A stretch of 47,816 bases of DNA from Anaerolineae bacterium (GCA_013177815.1 JABLXM010000006.1:1-47816); one strand, 5' to 3'; positions 1-8,744 are shown, counted from the first letter of the stretch. Notes: a model not told the origin generated them from the sequence alone. A program made the numbers and translations.

Positions 1-102
1 GTTCACTCGATCTATCAGCGCTGCCGCGCGGTGCTGCGCGAAGAACTCGATGTGGAACCTGCACCTGAGACCACCCGTTTGTGGGCAGCGTTAACAAAAT
101 AA
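1..102 (+). CDS. C-terminal end of a BTAD-domain (AfsR/SARP-type) transcriptional regulator, cut by window edge
   Basis: The first 33 codons read in frame 1 to a TAA at 100-102. The peptide has the pattern of the last helices of a bacterial transcriptional activator domain: YQRCRAVLREEL, then DVEPAPET and a final L-W-A-A-L helix. In this family the BTAD follows an OmpR-like or LuxR-like DNA-binding domain, which would lie upstream of the window. The gene meets the minus-strand liv operon head-on and shares its terminator. Everything except the domain end is outside view, so target and ligand cannot be told. Confidence 0.7.
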   Translation, partial: VHSIYQRCRAVLREELDVEPAPETTRLWAALTK

Positions 103-128
103 GGCGGCTTCGAGAGCCGCCTTATTTT
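96..128. terminator. Bidirectional rho-independent terminator
   Basis: A perfect 14-bp inverted repeat (96-109 and 115-128) encloses a 5-nt loop. The GC-rich core AAGGCGGCT is flanked by A-rich sequence on one side and TTATTTT on the other, so it can end transcription on both strands. It sits between the BTAD gene (+) and livM (-), the last gene of the long minus-strand operon. Confidence 0.9.
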
Positions 129-144
129 GCCAGTTCAAATAAAA

Positions 145-1278
145 CTATTTTGCTCTGAACAGGCTAAACAACCTCTGCCATCCCTTCTTCCAACCCTCTT
201 TTTTCGACCGCCAGGTGCCCACGATGCCGTACGGCAGGAAAATGACCAGCAGGATATAGAGGATACCGAAGATCAGAGGCCAGCGTGGTCCGAACCAATC
301 GTAGAAGAATTGCCCCACAAGTTGAAGAATGCCGGCGCCCAGGATCGGTCCGATCAACGTGCCCATGCCGCCAAGAATGGTGATGATCAGTGCATTGATC
401 GTGGTCGCGACAGATGTCATGCTTGGGGTAGCCCCCAGATTCCAGACGGCATTCATCGCGCCCGCCAGCCCAGCCACCACTCCCGAGATCAGGAAGGCGA
501 CAGAGCGATAGACCACGGGATTGTAGCCAACCATGCTGACGCGGCTTTCGTTCTCGCGGATCGCAACCATCACCCTGCCGGTGGGAGAATTAACCACCCG
601 CCGCATCACCAGATACATCACCACCAGGAAAGCAAGCGTTATAAAATAGAAAGATAACCGGTGGGTATTGGGATTCATCCAATCCGGGAACGGGACGCCG
701 TGCAAACCCTCATCGGCGCCGGTCCACTTGACAAAATCGGTCGCTTTGACCAGCAGGTAAAGCGCATTCGCCATGGCAAGCGTGATCATGGCGAAATAGA
801 CCCCTTTCACACGGGAAGAGACCATCGAGAACAGCAACCCGAGCAAGATAACGACAACCAGTACCAGCAGTAAACCGATGAGGAATATGACGGTCTGTGT
901 CAGGTCCAGGCTGCCGATCTGAATATTGAAATTTCCGCTCTCAAGCCAGGTTGGAACGATATGCTTGTAATAGATCGCAATGGCATAAGCGCCGCTGCCG
1001 AAGAACGCTGCGTGCCCGAAAGAAAGGATGCCAGAATAACCAATCAGCAAGTCGTAGCTCATGGCATAAACTGCCAGGATGAAAAAAGCGATCAACTGCC
1101 CCTGCCAGAATTTGGAAGGTCCCTCGAACGGTGACCCACCGGTGACCCAGGCGAAGACAAAGGGGAAAGCAACAAACACCAAAAGCACTACCAGAAACCC
1201 TGCATCTCCCTTGAGGCGGGGCAGGAAAGTGCCGCGGGGTTTTTTTGCCGAATCAGGCGTAAGTTTGTTAGCTGTCAT
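145..1278 (-). CDS. livM: Branched-chain amino acid ABC transporter permease LivM
   Basis: A 377-residue integral membrane protein and one half of the channel of a Liv-type (HAAT) importer. It has about ten hydrophobic segments and the LivM signature region around TGRVMVAIRENESRVSMVGY, the cytoplasmic loop that contacts the ATPases. The C-terminal SKKEGWKKGWQ tail is basic. It starts 2 nt after the livH stop and is the last gene of the operon. The family usually carries leucine, isoleucine and valine, but homologues carry aromatic or short-chain acids, amides or urea, so the substrate is open. Confidence 0.93.
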   Translation of the reverse strand: MTANKLTPDSAKKPRGTFLPRLKGDAGFLVVLLVFVAFPFVFAWVTGGSPFEGPSKFWQGQLIAFFILAVYAMSYDLLIGYSGILSFGHAAFFGSGAYAIAIYYKHIVPTWLESGNFNIQIGSLDLTQTVIFLIGLLLVLVVVILLGLLFSMVSSRVKGVYFAMITLAMANALYLLVKATDFVKWTGADEGLHGVPFPDWMNPNTHRLSFYFITLAFLVVMYLVMRRVVNSPTGRVMVAIRENESRVSMVGYNPVVYRSVAFLISGVVAGLAGAMNAVWNLGATPSMTSVATTINALIITILGGMGTLIGPILGAGILQLVGQFFYDWFGPRWPLIFGILYILLVIFLPYGIVGTWRSKKEGWKKGWQRLFSLFRAK

Positions 1279-1280
1279 GG

Positions 1281-2777
1281 CTACTCATCCTTCTTCCCGA
1301 GTAAACCGGCAGGTCGCACCAGCAGGACGATGATCATCACGATCACCGTGGAGGCTTCCGCAATGGCAGGAGACAGGCTGAACTTTAGGGCAAGGAAGTC
1401 GCCAAAGGCGCGCGCCATCCCCAGCAGCAGGGCGCCAACGCCCGCGCCGAGGTAGCTCCCCATCCCGCCGATCACCACCGTGATAAAGCCCTGCAATTGG
1501 TAAACATCCCCCATGTTCGGCTGAACCGGAACGAATGGGGCTGCGCCAATCCCCCCCAGGGCAGCAAGCCCGACACCAATCGCAAAGACAACTGAGAACA
1601 CCGCTTTTACATTGATCCCCAGTGCTTCAACCATATTCCGATCCTGCACACCAGCGCGGATGATCATTCCCAATCGGCTGTACCGCATCAGCAAGAACAA
1701 ACCCAGCAGCATGACGCCCCCGAGTACGATGATGAACAAGCGGTAACTTGGGAAAGTGACACCCACGATATCGATGGTCAGGTTATGACCGGTGAACCAT
1801 GCCGCAATGTTTTCAGCCTCCCCTGCCTGTGAAAACAATGGTGGGCGTTCCATTGCATATGCCACCGGATCCCACAACAACTGGACGGTTTCGCGCAGGA
1901 CATATCCCAAACCTAATGTCATCAAGACGATATAGAAAGGTCGAGCGTATAGAGGTCGAATGAGACTGATCTCGATCAGTACCCCCAACCCCGCCCCAAT
2001 ACCCGTTCCAACGATCAATGCCAGGAAAAAGCGAATATCAGCGTTCATCTTAAGCACAGCGATCGATGCCGGTTCGCGCAATAAGACAGATGCTGCGGTC
2101 ACCACAACCAAACCCGCCACCCTGATCCAGGCACCTGTGGGTTTGGCATTGGTGACATGCTGGCTCTTGTCTCCTGGTCGGGCAGCGGCGATGGCGAACA
2201 ATAACCCGCTAAGGAAAAGAAGCACAGGTCTGCTCCAGAAGACGGCAAGCGTTTCCTGTGGAGATGCTTCCGCCAGTGGGTTCCCCGCGTGCATCACTGG
2301 CACCAAGGCAGTTTCCGCCAGACCCAACACATCGAATTTTTGGAATCCGACCACGACCAATGCAAGCCCAACGATGATGAGAGTGGTATTGATCCGTTTC
2401 GTCCAGGACTCGGGAACCTGCCACTTGATGACCACCGGTAACCACAGGCTGGTGGTGGCGAGACCGGTAACAAATGCCAGCGCCAATGGCAGGATGCCAA
2501 ATAGAAAGGTTGGGTTTGCATAGAATTGCCAACCCATGTAAGCCCCGGTCATGAACATGGCGCCGTGAGCAAAATTGAGCACATCCATCAAACCGAAGAT
2601 GATGGTCAAGCCTGCCGCAACCATGAAATAAAGCGCGCCAAGCGTCAAGCCGGAGAGGGCAGTGCGCACAAAACTCTCCTGCCCCATAAACCTGTAACTA
2701 GCCAAACCCAACCCAAGAATTATGACCACAACGATAAGACTGGGGAGTACTCGTTTGAACTGAAAGCGTTGAATCAT
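1281..2777 (-). CDS. livH: Branched-chain amino acid ABC transporter permease LivH with a long insertion
   Basis: A 498-residue LivH-type permease; the family is usually near 300. The LivH hallmark GLTIIFGLMDVLNFAHGA lies at residues 57-73, the second conserved block from about 255 (GTGIGAGLGVLIE) and the terminal VRPAGLLGKK is present. Between them, residues about 95-250 form an added region with further hydrophobic stretches and a short polar loop, absent from ordinary LivH. The ATG overlaps the livF stop (ATGA), so the two are translationally coupled. It pairs with LivM as the channel. The insertion is in frame and free of stops, so it is likely real and not a frameshift artefact. Confidence 0.92.
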   Translation of the reverse strand: MIQRFQFKRVLPSLIVVVIILGLGLASYRFMGQESFVRTALSGLTLGALYFMVAAGLTIIFGLMDVLNFAHGAMFMTGAYMGWQFYANPTFLFGILPLALAFVTGLATTSLWLPVVIKWQVPESWTKRINTTLIIVGLALVVVGFQKFDVLGLAETALVPVMHAGNPLAEASPQETLAVFWSRPVLLFLSGLLFAIAAARPGDKSQHVTNAKPTGAWIRVAGLVVVTAASVLLREPASIAVLKMNADIRFFLALIVGTGIGAGLGVLIEISLIRPLYARPFYIVLMTLGLGYVLRETVQLLWDPVAYAMERPPLFSQAGEAENIAAWFTGHNLTIDIVGVTFPSYRLFIIVLGGVMLLGLFLLMRYSRLGMIIRAGVQDRNMVEALGINVKAVFSVVFAIGVGLAALGGIGAAPFVPVQPNMGDVYQLQGFITVVIGGMGSYLGAGVGALLLGMARAFGDFLALKFSLSPAIAEASTVIVMIIVLLVRPAGLLGKKDE

Positions 2778-3502
2778 TGCACACCTCCGACCTTACCAAT
2801 ACTTACACCGAGATACCGTTTTATAAGATCAGCATTGTTTACAAGATCCATCATCTTTCCATTTTCCACAGTCTTTCCGTCATCGATAATGTAGAAGAAA
2901 TCACCCAACTGGCTTGCCATGATAAAGTTTTGTTCGACCAGCAGGATGGTGGTGGTCTTGCTCAACTCCCTGATCGCCACCATCATTTGCTCGATCAAGA
3001 TCGGCGCCAACCCCTCACTGGGTTCGTCGATCAGCAGTAACTTGTTATCTGCCACCAGAGCTCGGGCAACCGCCAGCATTTGCTGCTGTCCACCGGAGAG
3101 ATGGTTACCCGGCAGCTTGTAAAGCCGTTTGAGATCGGGGAACAGGCTGAAGATAAAATCGGATTTCCGCTCCAGGTCACCACGTTTTTTTTCCGCGATC
3201 TTCAAATTCTCCATCACAGAAAGGTTGCGGAAGACCGCACGGTGTTCGGGGACGTAACCAATACCAAAATTGGCGATGTCATAAGCGCGTTTGCCCTGGA
3301 CTTCCATTCCGTCAAAGACTACTTTTCCAAGACGGGGCGGTGTGAGACCAAGGATAGATTTCAAAGTCGTGGTCTTCCCGGCGCCGTTCCTGCCGAGCAA
3401 GACGGTGATCTTATCCCGCGGGACGGTTATCGAAACACCTTCCAGAATATGAAATTGACCAATAAAGGTATGGATGGATTCAAGCGTGAGGATTGGTTCC
3501 AC
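2774..3502 (-). CDS. livF: Branched-chain amino acid ABC transporter ATP-binding protein LivF
   Basis: A 242-residue ABC ATPase powering the LivH/LivM channel. Walker A is GRNGAGKTT (about residues 37-45), the signature is LSGGQQQMLAVARAL and Walker B is LLLIDEPSEGL, a wording typical of LivF. The start is GTG at 3500-3502, immediately after the livG TGA, which gives the correct N terminus MEPILTLESIHTF. An overlapping ATG at 3504-3506 is in another frame. Confidence 0.94.
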   Translation of the reverse strand: MEPILTLESIHTFIGQFHILEGVSITVPRDKITVLLGRNGAGKTTTLKSILGLTPPRLGKVVFDGMEVQGKRAYDIANFGIGYVPEHRAVFRNLSVMENLKIAEKKRGDLERKSDFIFSLFPDLKRLYKLPGNHLSGGQQQMLAVARALVADNKLLLIDEPSEGLAPILIEQMMVAIRELSKTTTILLVEQNFIMASQLGDFFYIIDDGKTVENGKMMDLVNNADLIKRYLGVSIGKVGGVQ

Positions 3503-4294
3503 TCATGCCTCCTTCTTATTTGTGATATCCCCGTACAACGCGCCAAGATAGGCGTCCTGCACAGATTGAGTGTTGGAAATCTCGTAGGGGGTACCCTCGG
3601 CAAGCACGTTACCCAAATGCATCACGGTTATGCGGTCTGAGATACTCATGACCATATCCATGCGATGTTCAACCAGTACGATGGTCTTCGTTCCCAAAGC
3701 GCGAATTTTCTTGATGATCTCCAGCAATGCCGGCACCTGCTCGCTGGACATTCCAGCGGTCGGTTCATCCAAAAGCAGGAGTGAAGGATCGGAAGCCAGC
3801 ATGATCGCTATTTCCAGTTTCCGTTTTTCTCCATGTGAAAGGTTCAGCGCCAGGGTGGGTTCCTTGCCGTTCAACCCCACCAGATCGATGATCTCCTCGG
3901 CTTTGGCGACGTATTGTTTCAAGCTATCGGCTGATTTAAAGAAACTTAAGTTCTCTTTGCCCATCGCCTGAGCAGACAACCGGATATTTTCCAATACCGT
4001 CAGCGTTGGGAAAATATTCGTGATCTGGAATGACCTGCCTATTCCCTCATGGGCAATGCGGTGAACTGGCAGGTGAGTAATATTACGCCCTTTGAAAATC
4101 ACATCTCCGCGAGTTGGGCGGAGAACACCCGAGATCATGTTGAAAAGGGTTGTCTTCCCGGCGCCGTTCGGACCAATGATCGAATGCAGGCTGTGCTCAT
4201 GGATGGAAATGCTGACATCTTCCACTGCCACCAATCCGCCAAATTCTTTGCGTAAATTTCTCGCTTCCAGAATGGGTTTCTTTTCAGACTCCAT
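3503..4294 (-). CDS. livG: Branched-chain amino acid ABC transporter ATP-binding protein LivG
   Basis: A 263-residue ABC ATPase, partner of LivF. Walker A is GPNGAGKTT, the signature is LSHGEKRKLEIA and Walker B is LLLLDEPTAGM, as in LivG. The C-terminal YLG element of the family is present near the end. It follows the binding-protein gene after a 78-nt gap that holds a strong stem-loop, and is directly joined to livF. Confidence 0.94.
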   Translation of the reverse strand: MESEKKPILEARNLRKEFGGLVAVEDVSISIHEHSLHSIIGPNGAGKTTLFNMISGVLRPTRGDVIFKGRNITHLPVHRIAHEGIGRSFQITNIFPTLTVLENIRLSAQAMGKENLSFFKSADSLKQYVAKAEEIIDLVGLNGKEPTLALNLSHGEKRKLEIAIMLASDPSLLLLDEPTAGMSSEQVPALLEIIKKIRALGTKTIVLVEHRMDMVMSISDRITVMHLGNVLAEGTPYEISNTQSVQDAYLGALYGDITNKKEA

Positions 4295-4318
4295 CTAGTC
4301 ATCCTTCTTGAATGAGTT

Positions 4319-4350
4319 AGTAGGTAAGGGAGTGGTTACCCTTACCTACT
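4319..4350 (-). promoter_or_regulatory. Intercistronic stem-loop between the binding-protein gene and livG
   Basis: A perfect 12-bp inverted repeat (4319-4330 and 4339-4350) has an 8-nt loop. It begins 22 nt after the stop of the substrate-binding gene. No U-tract follows on the minus strand. In ABC importer operons such hairpins commonly protect the 3' end of the binding-protein message so that more binding protein than permease is made. This role is inferred. Confidence 0.6.
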
Positions 4351-4372
4351 ATTTCGCTTGTAGTACAGAAAC

Positions 4373-5719
4373 TTATTGGTTCATCTCACAACGAGATGCG
4401 TAATCACCCTCGAGCGTGCAGGGGATATCCAATTCATCGTATGCGCTGACGTAAATGGTCTCGAAGAATTTGTAATCGTTCGTTCCGTCACCATCGCTGT
4501 CAGGATTGACATTGACGAGTTCGAGGATGTTCATCGGTTGCTCGCAAACGTGATCGCCCGGGCGGATGTGGTAGGTACCCTTGGGTCCTTCGAATGTCAA
4601 CCCTTCGAGGGCAGGGATCATCGCATCGCCAGAGGCATCGCCGCCGGTCGTCTCAAGTGCTGCTGCCAAAGCAATGGCGGAAGCCATACCACCAGCGGTG
4701 AACAGATCCGGGGGTTCACCGTAGAGTTCGAGGTGGCGTGCTACGAGGAAGTCATTGACCGGGTTGGTGGGCACGGTGTAGTGATAAACGTTCAAACCAA
4801 CGGTGCCCGCAGCACTGCCATAGACAGCGCCGAAGGTGGCATTGTCACCGAAGCCGGTGGAAACGGTCATCTTGTCCAGAGTGCCCATATCGGCGAGCTG
4901 CTGGAACAGGGTCACGTAACCGATGCCGGACCAGGTCAGGAAGAGACAGCCGGCGCCGGAATCCATCGCCTGCTGAATGTAAGCGGTGTAATCCGTGGTG
5001 TCCGCAGGGGCAGGGATGGGGGCGATGACCTCGCCGCCGTATTTGCCAACCGCAAATTCGAGCGCAACTTCGCTACCCTGACCGAAAGCATTATCGATGT
5101 AGATGTGAGCAAATTTCGGGCTGACGTTTTCCACCAGGTACTTCGCAATCACCAGGGTGTCATCATAGCTGGTGCGGGCGGTGCGGAAGACGTACGGGTT
5201 GAAATTGGCGCCGGTGGTGAAGGCGGAAGCTGCGGGATCGATCATGAGGATCATCTTGTTTTCGAGCGCAACCGTGGTGAGCGCAACCGCAACCGCCGAG
5301 CTGACCGGTCCCTGCAGAATCTCTACGCCATCTTTTTCGATAAGTTCGCGGGCAAGGGCAACACCCTTTTCGGGAACTAACTCATCATCTTTGATGATGA
5401 CTTCGACCGGGCGGTTGGCGATGATATAGCGACCCTCGGCATCCTGTTTTCCACCGGAAGCGTATTCAAGACCAAGCTCAAAACCGCGCACCTGCTGCTG
5501 GCTGTAGAGCGCCATAGCGCCGGAAGCAGAGGTGATCTGCCCGATCTTGAGGACAGGTCCCAGAGGGACTTCGGTGGGAGCATCTGTAGGGGCAGCGGTG
5601 GGTTGCTCGACCGGTGCTTCAGTGGGAACAGCCGTGGGCTCAGTTGTGGGGCTTGCACATGCAGCCAGTAACAGTGATGTGACCAACAAAATGCTTAAGA
5701 TTGTAGCAATTTTTTTCAT
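4373..5719 (-). CDS. Liv-type substrate-binding lipoprotein
   Basis: A periplasmic-binding-protein type 1 (Peripla_BP_6) receptor of the importer, 448 residues from the chosen start. The open frame extends upstream to 5794, but ATG 5717-5719 is preceded by AGGAG at good spacing and gives a textbook lipoprotein signal: MKKIATILSILL followed by lipobox LLAAC with Cys21. After the Cys comes a Pro/Thr/Glu linker of about 30 residues, then the two-lobe fold (VLKIGQITSASGAMALYS onward). The protein is tethered to the membrane and delivers ligand to LivH/LivM. The ligand cannot be read from sequence. The linked acyl-CoA genes suggest an organic acid or amino-acid-like compound. Confidence 0.9.
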   Translation of the reverse strand: MKKIATILSILLVTSLLLAACASPTTEPTAVPTEAPVEQPTAAPTDAPTEVPLGPVLKIGQITSASGAMALYSQQQVRGFELGLEYASGGKQDAEGRYIIANRPVEVIIKDDELVPEKGVALARELIEKDGVEILQGPVSSAVAVALTTVALENKMILMIDPAASAFTTGANFNPYVFRTARTSYDDTLVIAKYLVENVSPKFAHIYIDNAFGQGSEVALEFAVGKYGGEVIAPIPAPADTTDYTAYIQQAMDSGAGCLFLTWSGIGYVTLFQQLADMGTLDKMTVSTGFGDNATFGAVYGSAAGTVGLNVYHYTVPTNPVNDFLVARHLELYGEPPDLFTAGGMASAIALAAALETTGGDASGDAMIPALEGLTFEGPKGTYHIRPGDHVCEQPMNILELVNVNPDSDGDGTNDYKFFETIYVSAYDELDIPCTLEGDYASRCEMNQ

Positions 5720-5803
5720 TTTATTCTCCTCATTAAATATTGTGCATATTTTCGGATTCAAAATCAAGTACTCACGCTGTTCTTTTGTCGACACCTCCTC
5801 AAT

Positions 5804-6247
5804 TTAGTCTAAAGATTTCCCTTCCTCGAAACGTAGCACATGTTTCCGCAGCAACATGGCTGCAGTGCCGATAATGACTTGATTCTTGTCCTGGTTCTTG
5901 CAATCGATATTACAGGTAGCAATGAGTTTATCCGGATCAAGGTTTGCCACTTCGATCGTTGTTTCGATCTGGTCGCCATCCTGGATCGGAGCAAGGAATT
6001 CAAACTGAAGGTTTACACAGTTTGATCCAAGTCCCGGAAACCTCATGGTAAGCATTTTTCCGATCAGGCAGACCATGAACATCAGGTTCTTTTGTCCAAC
6101 GTCTTCCGAATTGGACTCCGCCAGTTCCAGCGACTCTGTTTCCAGGGTCGGTAAATCCATGCAGATATCACTTTCGTTGACGTCGATCACTTTGACAAAG
6201 GTAGCCTTGGAATGTTCGACAAACAGCAGATCACTGGAAGTGCTCAC
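5804..6247 (-). CDS. MaoC-like hotdog-fold protein, catalytic motif not visible
   Basis: 147 residues from a GTG start at 6245-6247 that overlaps the TGA of the hydrolase gene; GAGGCGG lies just upstream. A longer frame to 6319 would run deep into the hydrolase gene and is not supported. The second half has the hotdog pattern of MaoC/acyl dehydratase proteins: a hydrophobic helix ending in GKMLTMRFPGLG, then FEFLAPIQDGDQIETTIEV and a final NQVIIGTAAMLL strand. The usual hydratase signature with its Asp and His (D-x-N-P-x-H) is not visible, so it may bind an acyl-CoA or act as a partner subunit instead of hydrating it. Family assignment moderate, activity unknown. Confidence 0.6.
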   Translation of the reverse strand: MSTSSDLLFVEHSKATFVKVIDVNESDICMDLPTLETESLELAESNSEDVGQKNLMFMVCLIGKMLTMRFPGLGSNCVNLQFEFLAPIQDGDQIETTIEVANLDPDKLIATCNIDCKNQDKNQVIIGTAAMLLRKHVLRFEEGKSLD

Positions 6248-7050
6248 GCAACCGCCTCGCAATGTTTTAGAACAAACCCCATGACTGCGCTGTTGAAGGC
6301 AGATGGTTGTTCCAGGCAAACCGCGTGCCCTGCCTCCGGGATGATGATGAATTCAGATGCTGGTATTTTTGATGCAATCAACTCTGAATACTTGCGGGGC
6401 TTCAATATATCATCTTCGCCTACCAAAAGCAGGGTAGGCGCGGTGATCTTCGATAACTCATCAGTCAGATTCAGCCTCAAAAAGGCTGTCATCAATTCTG
6501 AAACGGATTCGAAATCCATCTCCTCGTAGCGTTTTTTGGTCGCCGCCAACAATTCGGCGTTTTTTACCAGCCACTGCTCGGAAAAATTATAAGGCAGGGT
6601 CACATCGAACAACATCCCCGCATCCTTTTGGAGCAATGCATCTGCCCAACTCTGACCGATTGCCCACAAGAGCGGGTCGATCTGGCTGACGGAGGATGAA
6701 ACGATCAAACTCCTGACCATTGCAGGGTATTTGATGGCGAAGACCATGCTCACTTCACCCCCATATGAGATGCCGGCAATGTGTGCTTTGGGAATACCCA
6801 GGGCTTTAAGCAATCCTGCCAGATCGTCTGCATGTTGCGCCATCGAGTAAGGTCCCTGTGGGTGGTCAGACCTCCACATACCCCTGCAATCGTAGACGAG
6901 CACCCTGAAGTGCCGTTGCAATTCTGCCACCTGGAGTCCCCAACTGGCAGTTGACATGAAGATCCCATTGGAAAACACAATGACATCCGCAGCCTCCGGA
7001 CCGCGGAGCTCATAATAGATGTTGATGTCATTGACCTTGATTTGCGGCAT
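6244..7050 (-). CDS. Alpha/beta hydrolase (3-oxoadipate enol-lactonase-like)
   Basis: A 268-residue alpha/beta hydrolase. The nucleophile elbow is GISYGG with Ser95, the acid is in VGEDD (residues 210-214), and the His is His242 in EAGHAVCLEQP. The N-terminal IYYELRGPEAADVIVFSNG carries the oxyanion region. Overall it resembles PcaD-type enol-lactonases and related esterases. Such a hydrolase could open a lactone or cleave a thioester or beta-diketone in the pathway encoded around it. It lies 11 nt after the OB-fold gene and overlaps the hotdog gene. Confidence 0.82.
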   Translation of the reverse strand: MPQIKVNDINIYYELRGPEAADVIVFSNGIFMSTASWGLQVAELQRHFRVLVYDCRGMWRSDHPQGPYSMAQHADDLAGLLKALGIPKAHIAGISYGGEVSMVFAIKYPAMVRSLIVSSSVSQIDPLLWAIGQSWADALLQKDAGMLFDVTLPYNFSEQWLVKNAELLAATKKRYEEMDFESVSELMTAFLRLNLTDELSKITAPTLLLVGEDDILKPRKYSELIASKIPASEFIIIPEAGHAVCLEQPSAFNSAVMGFVLKHCEAVA

Positions 7051-7061
7051 GGTATTTCCCG

Positions 7062-7475
7062 TTAGACCGGTTCGAACGCCAGCAGCGTCTTCTTTGTTTC
7101 GGCATCTCCGCGCTCTACAAATTTTGAACGCAGGGGAATTCCGATCTTGATATTTTCAGGGTGAGTCACATCCACGCCCTCGACCAGCGCGCTGATCATT
7201 GGTCCTTCATCCAGTTTCACGACCCCAACGCAATAGGGGTTCTTGCGGTCATAGCCGGCTTCGATCATGGCAGTGGGGGCAATGTAGACGATGGTAAAAG
7301 CCTGCAACTTTCCCTTTCCTTTGAGTTCAGCCCATTCCATGTCAGTGGATTGATTGGCAGGATTCACCGGTCGCGGCGGCAAGAAAACCTGACCGGTTTT
7401 TTTATCCCGGCTGCCCATCAACTTATGTTCATTCAGGAATTCGCAATATGCGGCATTCGTAAATTGGTTTTCCAT
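7062..7475 (-). CDS. OB-fold acyl-CoA-associated protein (DUF35 family), zinc-ribbon cysteines lost
   Basis: 137 residues. DUF35 proteins have an N-terminal rubredoxin-like zinc ribbon and a C-terminal OB fold, and form complexes with thiolases or HMG-CoA synthases. Here the ribbon region LMGSRDKKTGQVFLPPRP keeps the PPR core, but all four expected Cys are replaced. The OB part begins at the conserved ELKGKGKLQAFT and continues through CVGVVKLDEGPMISALV. The gene lies 3 nt after the thiolase gene, the classic pairing. It probably holds or channels the acyl-CoA between active sites. Confidence 0.82.
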   Translation of the reverse strand: MENQFTNAAYCEFLNEHKLMGSRDKKTGQVFLPPRPVNPANQSTDMEWAELKGKGKLQAFTIVYIAPTAMIEAGYDRKNPYCVGVVKLDEGPMISALVEGVDVTHPENIKIGIPLRSKFVERGDAETKKTLLAFEPV

Positions 7476-7478
7476 TGG

Positions 7479-8744
7479 TCAACCTCTCCGCTCGAAAATA
7501 TGAACCACGCACGTCTGACCGGTGCCACCCACATTGTGAGTGAGACCGTATTTGAGCTTGCGCTGAAGCTGCCGGTCTCCGGCTTTACCGAGCAGTTGTT
7601 TCCATACTTCCACAACCTGCCCCACGCCCGATGCGCCAACCGGATGCCCCTTGGATTTCAACCCGCCGGATAGATTGATGGGCTTTTTTCCATCCCGACT
7701 GGTATCACCTGCTTCGGCTGCCTGCCATCCTTTGCCTTGCTCGAAGAATCCAAGGTCTTCGGTGGCGATGATTTCGGCAATTGTGAAGCAATCATGCACT
7801 TCGGCGAAGTCGATTTCTGCCGGAGTAATACCAGCCATTTTATAGGCTTGCTCTCCCGCCAGCTTTGCAGCAGGAATGGAGGTCAGGGTATCCCGATCGT
7901 GCAATGCCCCGTCACTTGCCTGTCCCATCCCCGCCACGTAAATGGGGGTATCTGAGAATTTTTTGGCGATGTCTTCGCTGACCAGCAGCACCACCGCCGC
8001 GCCATCAGAGATGGGCGAACAATCGTATAACCGCATGGGCCAGGCGATGGGTGGATTTGCCCGATCATCATGCAAAAATTCGAGCTCATCATCCCATTCC
8101 GGAACCGGCAAACCTTTCTTTGCGGCGCTGGCTCGACGGGCTTCCATCAATGTCGAGATCTTGGCTCCAAACTGGGCTTTTTCGTTCATCGAACCATTGA
8201 AATGGTTCTTGATGCCCACTTTCATGAAAGTCTCCGGCGTTGCACCAAAATCATTCATATACGCCGTCGCCATGGCGGCATAAAAACCGGGGAAGGTGAA
8301 ACCGGCAGGAAGTTCGTATTGAACATCTGCGGCTGTGGCAAGGGTATCCGTAACTTTTTCGGTCGCAAGGTCGGTCATCTTTTCCACGCCGCCGACCAAA
8401 ACAACATCGTACATCCCCGAGGCAACCGCGAGAATCCCTTCACGCAAAGCTACGCCGGCGCTAGCGCAGGCATCTTCCACGCGCACCGCGGGTAACGGGC
8501 TCAGACCCGTCCAGCTCGCCATGATCGGCGCAATGTGTCCCTGACCCTCAAAGAGGTCGCTGCTGTAATTCCCAACGTAGAGGGCTTCGATCATCGTGGG
8601 GTCGATCCCCTTCTCGACCGATTCAAGCATCTCGACGTAGGCTTCCACAAACAAATCTCTGGATGATTTTCCCTTGAAGCTGCCGAATTTGCTCATTCCG
8701 GCGCCAACAAGAGCCACACCCCTGGCTAGTTTTTTAGGTGACAT
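7479..8744 (-). CDS. SCP-x-type thiolase (acetyl-CoA C-acyltransferase family)
   Basis: A 421-residue thiolase-fold enzyme of the SCP-x/archaeal acetoacetyl-CoA thiolase class. The nucleophilic Cys93 is in VEDACASAG, the general-base region has His317 (EVHDCF), and the GHP loop is intact (His367 in KGHPVGASG). Expected reaction: thiolytic cleavage or Claisen formation of a 3-oxoacyl-CoA. This class needs a DUF35 partner, which is the next gene. The gap to the CoA-transferase gene upstream is 95 nt and contains a 10-bp direct repeat (8795-8804 and 8837-8846) of unknown meaning. Confidence 0.9.
   Translation of the reverse strand: MSPKKLARGVALVGAGMSKFGSFKGKSSRDLFVEAYVEMLESVEKGIDPTMIEALYVGNYSSDLFEGQGHIAPIMASWTGLSPLPAVRVEDACASAGVALREGILAVASGMYDVVLVGGVEKMTDLATEKVTDTLATAADVQYELPAGFTFPGFYAAMATAYMNDFGATPETFMKVGIKNHFNGSMNEKAQFGAKISTLMEARRASAAKKGLPVPEWDDELEFLHDDRANPPIAWPMRLYDCSPISDGAAVVLLVSEDIAKKFSDTPIYVAGMGQASDGALHDRDTLTSIPAAKLAGEQAYKMAGITPAEIDFAEVHDCFTIAEIIATEDLGFFEQGKGWQAAEAGDTSRDGKKPINLSGGLKSKGHPVGASGVGQVVEVWKQLLGKAGDRQLQRKLKYGLTHNVGGTGQTCVVHIFERRG

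Noticed and set aside
4376-5380. 334-codon plus-strand frame
   Set aside because: It lies antisense to the binding-lipoprotein gene, whose signal peptide and fold are clear. Shadow frame.
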